Source: Crickella sp963642455 (GTDB lineage: Bacteria; Bacillota; Clostridia; Peptostreptococcales; Anaerovoracaceae). Taken from it: DNA of 19,111 bases. The stretch spans positions 1 to 19,111 of the forward strand of contig CAVIGM010000026.1 in the NCBI GenBank assembly GCA_963642455.1, given 5' to 3'. Of the stretch, positions 1 through 6,515 are shown piece after piece. The notes beneath the pieces are model-generated. The model saw nothing but the letters and a program-made list of their open reading frames with translations, was not told the DNA's origin and ran no database searches. The position numbers and the translations under genes are program-made. The stretch's first letter is position 1; every line of letters starts with the position of its first letter.

Positions 1-11
1 AGCCCAGATTG

Positions 12-124
12 ATCCGTTCGTTTCAGGCATGCGGTAGGCTCTGTCGATGAATAAATATTCATAAATTTCCAATCGACAGAATTATTCCGCCGACAGAGCC
101 TGAAAATCGCAAAAACGAACGGAT
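12..124. repeat. Nested inverted repeat element, about 113 bp, downstream of the aro cluster
   Basis: The ends are a perfect 12-bp inverted repeat (12-23 against 113-124, ATCCGTTCGTTT). Inside it is a second 11-bp perfect inverted repeat (36-46, AGGCTCTGTCG, against 91-101) that extends imperfectly inward to about 54 and 83. A third 9-bp pair, TCTGTCGAT at 40-48 against 72-80, uses the same left bases, so the two inner stems exclude each other. On the plus strand the outer stem is followed by TTTTT. It could be a MITE-like palindromic repeat, a large intrinsic terminator, or a structured RNA. The sequence alone does not decide among these. Confidence 0.6.
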
Positions 125-157
125 TTTTGAAATCAACCTTCCTCTTACGCTACTGAA

Positions 158-192
158 GCGAGGCAATCTTGCTTGAATAGCCTTTGCCTCGC
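158..192 (-). terminator. Hairpin directly after the aroQ stop codon, weak terminator candidate
   Basis: A perfect 9-bp inverted repeat (GCGAGGCAA at 158-166, TTGCCTCGC at 184-192) with a 17-nt loop begins immediately after the aroQ stop. On the minus strand it is followed by TTCAGTAG and not by a T-run, so it is a poor intrinsic terminator by the usual rule. It may instead stabilise the 3' end, or termination may occur at the larger repeat at 12-124. Confidence 0.35.
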
Positions 193-627
193 CTATTTCG
201 ATAGCAAATCAATAGCCTTCAAATACCCGTCGAAGCCCTCGCCTGCAATGCACGCAATCGCGGCCTCGGCAATATAGGAGTGCCTTCTGTATTCCTCCCT
301 CGACATAATATCTGTGATATGAACCTCCACAGTCGGAATTCCCACAGCCTTAAGAGCATCCATTATTGCAATGCTCGTATGCGAATAAGCGGCAGCATTT
401 ATTACTATGCCCTGAACGCCTGTCTTGTAGGCGTTGTGAATGCAATCTATGATTTCGCCCTCGTGATTAGATTGGAAGAAGCTAAGCTCGTTTCCGTTTG
501 CAGCTCTGCTTCCCCTTTCCTTCTCGATATATTCGATGAGCTCGCTATACGTCTTCTTTCCGTAGAGCTCTGGCTCTCTTAAGCCAAGCAAGTTCATATT
601 GGGTCCATTGATAATCAACAATTTCAT
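193..627 (-). CDS. aroQ: 3-dehydroquinate dehydratase, type II
   Basis: Dehydrates 3-dehydroquinate to 3-dehydroshikimate, the third shikimate-pathway step, in the cytosol. The 144-residue product has the usual length of the small type II enzyme. It shows the N-terminal motif INGPNMNLLG, the REPELYG loop (catalytic Arg and Tyr), QSNHEGEIID, NAAAYSHTSIAI (active-site Asn and His) and the C-terminal EVHITDI...EYRRHS block, where most homologues read closer to EVHISNI. I chose the ATG at 627, which sits 9 nt after a GGAG sequence; a TTG one codon upstream is possible. The INGPN motif lies only 7 residues in, so the start cannot move downstream. The gene begins inside the preceding fusion gene and overlaps it by 83 nt in another frame. 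It is the last gene of the aro cluster. Confidence 0.95.
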   Translation of the reverse strand: MKLLIINGPNMNLLGLREPELYGKKTYSELIEYIEKERGSRAANGNELSFFQSNHEGEIIDCIHNAYKTGVQGIVINAAAYSHTSIAIMDALKAVGIPTVEVHITDIMSREEYRRHSYIAEAAIACIAGEGFDGYLKAIDLLSK

Positions 628-2425
628 CAATAAATACTCCTACCTTCTTCTTTATCTTATAAGAAAACCTCTTAATATCATACATGTACGAGTTCCTTCC
701 GCCGTTCCTGTTGAAGGTCTCTCCGAAGTTGTGCTCGTTGCCGATGTGAAAATCCGCGAGTCTTCTATATATTCCAACGCGTTCATTGTACAGCTTGTCC
801 ACACCTTCCCTTTGGCTGAGCGGTCTGTGTTTGAGAGAAAGCTGAGAAATAGGTCTTTTGAGGTATACAACTATTGAATTGCACTTGATGTAGTCCCTAT
901 TCTGCGGGCGAAGCACCGAGCCTCCTCCGGTTGCAATAACATTCGACGAAAGAGCGCAGTTCTCTTCAAGTGCCTTAGACTCCATATCCCTGAAGTGTTC
1001 CATAGTCTCTTCATCATCAAGCAGGTAGTCTTCTATCTTGCCTCCGAGAAGTTCCTCCGTCTTCTTATCTATATCTATATATGTCCTATCAAGCTCCTTC
1101 GCAAGCTGCCTCGATATCGAGGATTTGCCACTTCCCGGCATTCCAATCAGGGTAATATTCAGCTGGTCCTCAAGGAGCCTGCGCTTAAGGAAAAGTGCCT
1201 CTTCATCGAGAATGTCCATCTCCCGTATTTTCTCGGGAGTTCTCTCAGAGGACTTCTCGGAATTATTCTCAGAAGTTCTCGCGGAGTCCTCTCCATGAAC
1301 TTTTGCAGAAGCTTTCTCTGGTACTCTCTCAGTTGCATCATTTGCGAGCCATATTTCTCTCGAGAGCAGAGCCTGCCTAATCAGCATATCCAAGCCAGAT
1401 ACCGTTCCAACTCTAAGCTGTCCAAGTATGGCATTGAAGATCGGCAGATTCTCCCTGCCTGCAAATCTCTCAACATCCTGAATGAAGCGCGTCCTGTACG
1501 GGTTGTATATTAAATCTATCGCAAGCTCAAGCTGCTTGAACCTCTTAAGGTTAATATGCCACTCATCAAGCGGCGACTTTGAAATATCAGGATACATTCC
1601 GACAGGCGTCGCATTTACGATGAGCCTTGTGTCGCTATGCCTTGCGATATCCTCATATCCGATTACTATCGAGCCCGCAGGAAGTTCCTTGTGCGCCTTC
1701 ACAGGATTACGCGATACATAGATTACAGGCCTTGCGCCATGGTCTGTCAGCGACTTGACCGCCGCCCTTGCTGCACCACCTGTACCAAGAACGAGAGCCT
1801 TTTTGCCTACCATATTCCTTGTTACAAGAAATCTGAAGCCGTATACATCCGTGTTATAACCTACGAGCCTTCCATCCGGCATTCTCTTAATCGTATTGAC
1901 TGCATCGACCTGCTTTGCAAGCTCCGACACCTCGTCAAGATATTTCATTACAGCTTGCTTATATGGATTTGTCACATTGAAGCCATCGTATGAAGCGTCC
2001 GAAAGGACCTTCTCTAATTCCTCTTCGTCTTTGACATCGATCAGCTCATATTTATAGTCAGCGCAGATTCCATGCAGCTTCGCCGATATGCTGTGTGCTG
2101 TGCTTTTGCCGATTAGGCCATATCTGCCCGTCTCTTCGCCTACACCATGGGAAGATGCAAAAGCATTCTGGTGTTCTCTACTTAGCTCGGCAAGAGTAGA
2201 GTATAGCCTCTCCGAATAGTGCCTGTACTTCTCGCTCACGCTTTTTCTGACAGACGAAAGCTTCTCTCTTTCACGCTCCTTGTCGTGAACAGAAAGATTG
2301 TTCTCCTTCTTGTATGAAGCTATTTCCTCGGATATCTTAAGCCTCTCCTCAAGAAGCTCCATCATCGAGTCGTCTACCTCATCAATGCGTTCTCTTAATT
2401 TGTCAAGATTATTTAAGTCTGCCAT
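545..2425 (-). CDS. aroE-aroK: Trifunctional chorismate mutase / shikimate dehydrogenase / shikimate kinase fusion
   Basis: A 626-residue protein with three pathway domains in order. Residues 1-90 form an all-helical AroQ-class chorismate mutase (LDKLRERIDEVDDSMMELLEER...). Residues 101-360 are shikimate dehydrogenase: NVTNPYK with catalytic Lys156, AVNT, GYNTD with catalytic Asp193, the NADP-binding GTGGAARA at 214-221, and NATPVGM. Residues 424-600 are shikimate kinase: Walker A GMPGSGKS at 428-435, DID at 451-453, FR at 478-479, GGG at 500-502 and the lid LKHRPLSQ at 531-538. A Ser/Glu/Lys-rich linker at about 363-420 joins the last two. The start codon overlaps the aroC stop as TAATG. The last 27 residues are read from DNA that also encodes the AroQ N-terminus. 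All active-site motifs checked are intact, so I expect three activities: dehydroshikimate reduction, shikimate phosphorylation, and chorismate to prephenate. The domain calls are strong; the joint function is inferred. Confidence 0.93.
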   Translation of the reverse strand: MADLNNLDKLRERIDEVDDSMMELLEERLKISEEIASYKKENNLSVHDKEREREKLSSVRKSVSEKYRHYSERLYSTLAELSREHQNAFASSHGVGEETGRYGLIGKSTAHSISAKLHGICADYKYELIDVKDEEELEKVLSDASYDGFNVTNPYKQAVMKYLDEVSELAKQVDAVNTIKRMPDGRLVGYNTDVYGFRFLVTRNMVGKKALVLGTGGAARAAVKSLTDHGARPVIYVSRNPVKAHKELPAGSIVIGYEDIARHSDTRLIVNATPVGMYPDISKSPLDEWHINLKRFKQLELAIDLIYNPYRTRFIQDVERFAGRENLPIFNAILGQLRVGTVSGLDMLIRQALLSREIWLANDATERVPEKASAKVHGEDSARTSENNSEKSSERTPEKIREMDILDEEALFLKRRLLEDQLNITLIGMPGSGKSSISRQLAKELDRTYIDIDKKTEELLGGKIEDYLLDDEETMEHFRDMESKALEENCALSSNVIATGGGSVLRPQNRDYIKCNSIVVYLKRPISQLSLKHRPLSQREGVDKLYNERVGIYRRLADFHIGNEHNFGETFNRNGGRNSYMYDIKRFSYKIKKKVGVFIDEIVDYQWTQYELAWLKRARALRKEDV

Positions 2426-3495
2426 TATTCACCTATCATCCTATCGTAGAGAACCAAGGCCGCCATCGCTTCCACAACAGGAAGCACTCTTGGGACAATG
2501 CAAACATCATGTCTGCCGCCTATCTTGATTTCTTTCTCTACGCCCTCTGCAACATCAACCGTTGTCTGTGGCAAGCCTATCGACGGAACGGGCTTCAGAG
2601 CGATTCTCATGCAAATGTCCATGCCTGTGCTTATTCCGCCGCTGATTCCTCCCTGTCTGTTAGTCCAGCTAACGATTTTGCCATGCTCAAGATGGTATTC
2701 GTCATTATTCATCGAGCCTCTAAGCCTGCTTCCGTAGAAGCCGCTTCCAAATTCAGTTCCCTTTACCGAAGGGATAGCATACATCGCTCTTGCAAGATCT
2801 CCCTCAAGTCCATCGAAGAGTGCCCCGCCTATTCCGGCAGGATATCCGCTTACGTTAAGCTTGACTACTCCGCCGAGGCTATCGCCTACCTCTTTTGCAG
2901 CCGCAATCTCGTCGAGTATCGCCTCCTTCGAATCGAAGCTATCCTCTTCATATTTGCAAGGCCCGATCTCATCTATGCTTGCGCTAATATCTACGCCTTG
3001 ATTCTCGAGAAGTTGCTTGGCAATTCCGCCTGCTATGCAAATTGCAGCAGTCATTCTTCCAGAGAATTGTCCGCCGCCTGTCTTAAGCCCATCCATGCCA
3101 TATTTCAAATATGCTCCAAGATCGGCATGCCCTGGTCTTAGAAGCGTTCTTGTTGCTTCATAATCCTTAGGCTTCGCATCCTCATTTATGATATATGCGC
3201 TAATCTCCTCGCCTATTATCTGGCACGAATCGCCATCCTGCATAATGCCCTTCTCGAAAATAACTCTGTCGCCTTCTTTTCTTGAAGTCGAACATTCGCT
3301 TGCAATTTCCTTAAGCATCTGGCTTGCATCATCCAACGTTGAGATTCCGCCCGGGCGCCTTCTATCTAAGAATTTCTCAAGCTCCTCAAGCGAGAAAATC
3401 TCCCCAATAGGAAAAGTTCGCACCCTAACGCCTAAGCGCCAAGAATGCGACTCTCCGATAATCTCTATTTCCAATGCTTTTGCAATTCTATTCAT
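2425..3495 (-). CDS. aroC: Chorismate synthase
   Basis: Converts 5-enolpyruvylshikimate-3-phosphate to chorismate using reduced FMN. The 356 residues match the family length. Visible motifs are GESH at 14-17 (catalytic His17), DRRRPGG at 44-50, RPGHAD at 120-125 (second catalytic His123), the GGGQFSGR loop at 140-147 seen in clostridial-type enzymes, PSVKGTEFGSGF, GGISGGIST, and a C-terminal GRHD. The first signature is divergent: Ser follows GESH where Gly or Cys is usual, and the following Asp-Gly-x-Pro is replaced (VRTFPIG). The catalytic residues are kept, so activity is expected. The start overlaps aroA by 8 nt and the stop overlaps the fusion gene as TAATG, indicating translational coupling. 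Confidence 0.95.
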   Translation of the reverse strand: MNRIAKALEIEIIGESHSWRLGVRVRTFPIGEIFSLEELEKFLDRRRPGGISTLDDASQMLKEIASECSTSRKEGDRVIFEKGIMQDGDSCQIIGEEISAYIINEDAKPKDYEATRTLLRPGHADLGAYLKYGMDGLKTGGGQFSGRMTAAICIAGGIAKQLLENQGVDISASIDEIGPCKYEEDSFDSKEAILDEIAAAKEVGDSLGGVVKLNVSGYPAGIGGALFDGLEGDLARAMYAIPSVKGTEFGSGFYGSRLRGSMNNDEYHLEHGKIVSWTNRQGGISGGISTGMDICMRIALKPVPSIGLPQTTVDVAEGVEKEIKIGGRHDVCIVPRVLPVVEAMAALVLYDRMIGE

Positions 3496-4699
3496 AGATT
3501 ACGCTTCCCCCAAGCTTCTCTATATCCTCGAAAAAAGCCGGATATGATTTGCGCACGGACTCGGGATGGTCGATGCAAACGGGCTTCTCGCATATTATCG
3601 ATGCAAAAGCCGCCAGCATTGCCATTCTGTGATCCGCTTCTGTCTCTATCATCTCGTCTGTTCCCGGAAGCAGTCTTCCCGCACTTCCTTCAATTATCAG
3701 GCCCTCTTCCTCTTCGATCACCCTTGCTCCAAGCTTATTAAGCATTCTCGAAATCGTAGCAAGCCTGTCGCTTTCCTTGTATCTAAGCCTTCCAGCATTT
3801 GTAATAATCGTTCTCGAGCTTGATGTAAGTGCAAGCAGCGCAATTGCAGGAACAAGGTCCGGTGTGTCGCCTACGTCGATTGAAATCGTGGTTCTGTCGG
3901 TCCTCTCGTACAGCTTAAGTATGTTCGCAAAATTCTTATCTCCCTGTAGAGACTTATCCGAAAGTCCCGTGAGTGTTAGGCTGTCTCCGAGCAGCTGATT
4001 TGCGGCAAGCCAAATTGCGCCGTTCGACCAGTCGCCTTCGAGAAGCTTAGGCGCCTCCTCGCTCCATTCAAGCTTCTGCCCCTTCGCCATCGAGAAAGCA
4101 AGGCCTCGGCCTCTTTTCTCGGTCTCTACTTTTACACCAAAGGTATCAAGAGCCTTGATTGTCATTTCTATATAAGGAAGTGACTGAGGTCTGCTGTCAA
4201 CGTATACCTCGCCGCCTCCGCCAAGTGCCGCAAGTCCGAAAAGAAGGCCTGTGGTATATTGCGAGCTGACACGGCCCGACATTCTATATGCGCCTGCTTC
4301 AAGCTTGCCGCTGACATAGATAGTCGCGCCCTCGTCTTTGATGCTTGCGCCATGTGCTTCGAGCTCGTCCTCGAGAGCTGCGATTGGCCTTTGTGCGAGG
4401 CTTCCCTCAAGCAGAAGCACAACTTCTCTTCCTTGAGCCGCCGCAACAGGCATTATGGTTCTAAGTGTCGTGCCGCTTTCTCGGCATCTAAGAAAAGCAG
4501 GATGGTCAGGACATGACAAGGCCTCGATACAATCGCGCATTGCTCTTGTATCCTCCGAAAGCCTGCCTATTCTCTTCTCGATATTTAGAGCCTCGTCGAG
4601 CTTGCCCGAAAGATAGCAACAGAGCATATATCTTTGTGCCATCGATTTGGAGCAAATTATCTCAAGCTCGCCCTTCATACCCTTGCAATTTACTATCAT
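3488..4699 (-). CDS. aroA: 5-enolpyruvylshikimate-3-phosphate synthase
   Basis: Transfers the enolpyruvyl group of PEP to shikimate-3-phosphate. The 403-residue product has the two-lobed EPSP synthase pattern: CSKSMAQR at 16-23 (Lys18, Ser19, Arg23), ESGTTLR at 74-80, GDWSNGAIWLAAN at 222-234, DTPDLVP with catalytic Asp281, LRYKESDR at 305-312, and DHRMAM...KSYPAFF near the C-terminus. The ESG form, in place of the NxG of proteobacterial enzymes, is common in clostridial homologues. An AGGGG four bases before the ATG is the likely ribosome binding site; it is the last of a row of SD-like repeats in the 74-nt spacer after aroF. It is followed by aroC with an 8-nt overlap. Confidence 0.96.
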   Translation of the reverse strand: MIVNCKGMKGELEIICSKSMAQRYMLCCYLSGKLDEALNIEKRIGRLSEDTRAMRDCIEALSCPDHPAFLRCRESGTTLRTIMPVAAAQGREVVLLLEGSLAQRPIAALEDELEAHGASIKDEGATIYVSGKLEAGAYRMSGRVSSQYTTGLLFGLAALGGGGEVYVDSRPQSLPYIEMTIKALDTFGVKVETEKRGRGLAFSMAKGQKLEWSEEAPKLLEGDWSNGAIWLAANQLLGDSLTLTGLSDKSLQGDKNFANILKLYERTDRTTISIDVGDTPDLVPAIALLALTSSSRTIITNAGRLRYKESDRLATISRMLNKLGARVIEEEEGLIIEGSAGRLLPGTDEMIETEADHRMAMLAAFASIICEKPVCIDHPESVRKSYPAFFEDIEKLGGSVIYE

Positions 4700-4702
4700 G
4701 AT

Positions 4703-4765
4703 TCCCCTGCTTATTTCCTGTATATTTTCTCGCTAATTTCCTGCTTATTTCCTGCTGATTTTCCT
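4703..4765 (-). repeat. Six tandem Shine-Dalgarno-like repeats before aroA
   Basis: The aroF-aroA spacer, read on the minus strand, carries AGGAAA at 4760-4765, 4748-4753, 4737-4742 and 4714-4719, a degenerate copy at about 4726-4731 (AGAAAA), and AGGGGA at 4703-4708. The copies are spaced 11 or 12 nt apart. Only the last is correctly placed for the aroA ATG. The period is not consistently a multiple of three, so this is not an eroded reading frame. It looks like a slipped-strand tandem duplication of an 11-12 nt unit. Confidence 0.75.
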
Positions 4766-4773
4766 GTCTTGTA

Positions 4774-5622
4774 TTATTTAAGTCCTTTTACAATATCCGC
4801 AAAAGCCTCTGCGGTAATCGACTGCATTCCGTCGGAAAGCGCCTCATCAGGATGCAAATGCACCTCTATCATCAGCCCGTCCGCGCCCGCTGCATTTGCC
4901 GCCATAGCCATAGGTGCGATAAGTTCCCTTCTTCCTGTCGCATGGCTTGGGTCGACTATCACAGGCAGGTGGCTTAGCTTCTTAAGCACCGGCACAGCCG
5001 CTATATCTAAAGTATTTCTTGTATATGTCTCGAAGGTTCTGATGCCTCTCTCGCAAAGTATTACCTTCGAATTTCCCTCATTCATTATATATTCGGCACT
5101 TTCGAGAAGCTCCTCGTAGGTCGCAGAAACGCCCCTCTTAAGCAAGATAGCCTTATCCGTTCTTCCAACGGCCTTAAGTAACGAAAAGTTCTGCATATTT
5201 CTCGAGCCGATTTGCAGAATATCCACATCCTCGAATATAGGAAGGTCTGCCGCGTCGAGAATTTCGGATACTATCGGAAGGCCTGTTTCCTTCTTTGCCT
5301 CAACAAGATATTTGATGCCGTCTTCTCCAAGTCCTTGGAAATCATAAGGCGATGTGCGAGGCTTATATGCTCCGCCTCGTAGAATATCCGCACCTGCATC
5401 CTTGACAGCTCGAGCAACTGCAAGAATCTGTTCTTTAGATTCCACAGCACAAGGCCCGCCGATAATAAGCTTATTACCGCCGCCGATTTTCCTGCCACAA
5501 ATATCTATTACAGTATCTGCAGGATGCTCTATTCTGCTACTTAATCTAATATCTTTAATCATTTGCCTTAGTTGTGCCCGCCTATTCGTATCGAATGAAA
5601 TGGGAACTGCCGAGGTTCCCAT
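4774..5622 (-). CDS. aroF: 3-deoxy-7-phosphoheptulonate (DAHP) synthase, type I-beta, without regulatory domain
   Basis: Condenses PEP and erythrose-4-phosphate to DAHP, the first committed step. Counted from the ATG at 5622, the 282 residues show GGPCAVES, LRGGAYKPRTSPY, IGSRNMQNF, LLKRG, CERGIRTFE and VDPSHATGRR. Metal ligands are Cys58, His227, Glu253 and Asp264, with spacing like that of the Thermotoga enzyme. The N-terminus has only about 45 residues before the barrel, so there is neither the ferredoxin-like feedback domain of Thermotoga nor the chorismate mutase domain of Bacillus. Starts at GTG 5628 or ATG 5562 are also possible; ATG 5622 has an AAGG nine bases upstream but lies in a hairpin. 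It follows rpoZ by 26 nt. Confidence 0.93.
   Translation of the reverse strand: MGTSAVPISFDTNRRAQLRQMIKDIRLSSRIEHPADTVIDICGRKIGGGNKLIIGGPCAVESKEQILAVARAVKDAGADILRGGAYKPRTSPYDFQGLGEDGIKYLVEAKKETGLPIVSEILDAADLPIFEDVDILQIGSRNMQNFSLLKAVGRTDKAILLKRGVSATYEELLESAEYIMNEGNSKVILCERGIRTFETYTRNTLDIAAVPVLKKLSHLPVIVDPSHATGRRELIAPMAMAANAAGADGLMIEVHLHPDEALSDGMQSITAEAFADIVKGLK
5600..5622 (-). promoter_or_regulatory. Perfect 8-bp hairpin enclosing the proposed aroF ATG
   Basis: ATGGGAAC and GTTCCCAT form an 8-bp perfect stem with a 7-nt loop (CTCGGCA). The proposed aroF start codon at 5620-5622 is the 5' edge of the stem. If ATG 5622 is the start, the hairpin would hide it. If translation begins at ATG 5562, the hairpin is an intergenic leader structure. 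No T-run follows, so it is not a standard terminator. Confidence 0.5.
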
Positions 5623-5648
5623 CTTCACTTGCCTTATTAACTTATGCC

Positions 5649-5852
5649 TTACACTTCCTCCGGACGATCATAGCTTATAAGGTCTGCAGCGATTTCCTTA
5701 GCTGCCTGGCTTACAGGTCTTTCGCACTCCTCTTCTGTCAGAGCAGGCTTGCCGTCAACGAGGTCTCTTGCTCTCTTTGCTGCAAGAACAACAAGTGTAT
5801 ATCTTGAATCTGTCTTCTCATTAAGATCATTTACTGATGGATATAAAAGCAT
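5649..5852 (-). CDS. rpoZ: RNA polymerase omega subunit
   Basis: Small subunit that helps fold and hold the beta-prime subunit in RNA polymerase. The 67-residue product fits the Firmicute omega family: an N-terminal MLLYPSVNDL segment, then RYTLVVLAAKRARDL, the most conserved stretch, and an acidic, helical C-terminus (SQAAKEIAADLISYDRPEEV). It lies 3 nt after gmk, the standard gmk-rpoZ pair of Firmicutes. In Bacillus the next gene is coaBC; here the aro cluster follows instead. Confidence 0.93.
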   Translation of the reverse strand: MLLYPSVNDLNEKTDSRYTLVVLAAKRARDLVDGKPALTEEECERPVSQAAKEIAADLISYDRPEEV

Positions 5853-5855
5853 TTC

Positions 5856-6479
5856 TTATTCTCCCTTCTCTCTTTCGTATCTTGCAATTATCGATTTGAC
5901 CTTGTCAGGCGTTCTATGCTTCTCGGCATTCATTATGCTCTTCGTATCGGCAATCGCCTGCTCGATCTCCTCATTTATTACATAGTAGTCATATTCGCCC
6001 ATGAGCTTAATCTCATTAAGAGCCTCGGACAGTCTTGCCTCGATAATCTCAGGACTATCTGTCTGCCGCCCCTCAAGGCGCGCTCTTAATTCCGCAAGGC
6101 TCGGTGGCAGAATGTAAATGAGCACAGTCTCAGGCAGGGCCTTCTTAACCTGCAGTCCGCCTTGAATGTCTATCTCGAGAATAACATCATGTCCTCTCTC
6201 GAGCTTCTTCATAACGGCCTCCTTAGGCGTGCCATACATATTATCGTAGACCTTCGCCCATTCGAGCATCATGCCCTTATCTATATTCGATTGGAATTCT
6301 TCCTTGCTTACGAAGAAATAATGTTTGCCTTCCTCTTCACCTTCTCTTGGTGCTCTCGTTGTCATCGAGATAGACAAATCAACATTATCCTCTTCAAGCA
6401 AAGCTCTTGTAATCGTTCCCTTTCCCGCTCCGGAAGGGCCCGAGAAAACATAGAGCTTACCCTTGTTATGTATGCTCAT
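5856..6479 (-). CDS. gmk: Guanylate kinase
   Basis: Phosphorylates GMP to GDP with ATP. The 207-residue product has the P-loop SGPSGAGKG at 13-21, the GMP-binding block SMTTRAPREGEEEGKHYFF at about 38-56, EWAKVYDNMYGT, and the EIDIQGG segment before the lid region. A strong AGGAGG lies five bases before the ATG. Upstream is yicC, as in Bacillus, but the small remA (DUF370) gene normally found between them is absent: the spacer is only 36 nt. A possible extended -10 and a palindrome lie in that spacer, so gmk may also be expressed separately from yicC. Confidence 0.97.
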   Translation of the reverse strand: MSIHNKGKLYVFSGPSGAGKGTITRALLEEDNVDLSISMTTRAPREGEEEGKHYFFVSKEEFQSNIDKGMMLEWAKVYDNMYGTPKEAVMKKLERGHDVILEIDIQGGLQVKKALPETVLIYILPPSLAELRARLEGRQTDSPEIIEARLSEALNEIKLMGEYDYYVINEEIEQAIADTKSIMNAEKHRTPDKVKSIIARYEREKGE

Positions 6480-6488
6480 TCTCGCCTC

Positions 6489-6502
6489 CTATGTCGACAT
6501 AG
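6489..6502. promoter_or_regulatory. Perfect 14-bp palindrome between yicC and gmk, possible operator
   Basis: CTATGTCGACATAG equals its own reverse complement. It lies just downstream of a TATAAT (6504-6509) and ends where the gmk AGGAGG begins (6485-6490, sharing two bases). With no loop it would make a poor RNA hairpin, so a dimeric DNA-binding protein site is the more natural reading. A chance restriction-site-like palindrome is not excluded. Confidence 0.35.
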
Positions 6503-6503
6503 T

Positions 6504-6512
6504 ATTATATCA
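6504..6512 (-). promoter_or_regulatory. Possible extended -10 promoter before gmk
   Basis: The minus strand reads TGATATAAT, a perfect -10 hexamer with the TGn extension. I see no good -35 about 17 nt upstream in the yicC 3' end. Extended -10 promoters can work without one. It would serve gmk, rpoZ and the aro genes. Confidence 0.35.
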
Positions 6513-6515
6513 CAT

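Noticed and set aside
545..660. Frameshift between the fusion gene and aroQ
   Set aside because: Both frames keep intact conserved domains, the kinase core is complete before the overlap, and aroQ has its own SD and start, so overlap explains the data without an error.
5590..5630. T-box-like sequence (GGGAACCTCGG) before aroF
   Set aside because: It only loosely resembles the T-box core, there is no room for a full T-box leader in the short rpoZ-aroF spacer, and no terminator T-run follows.
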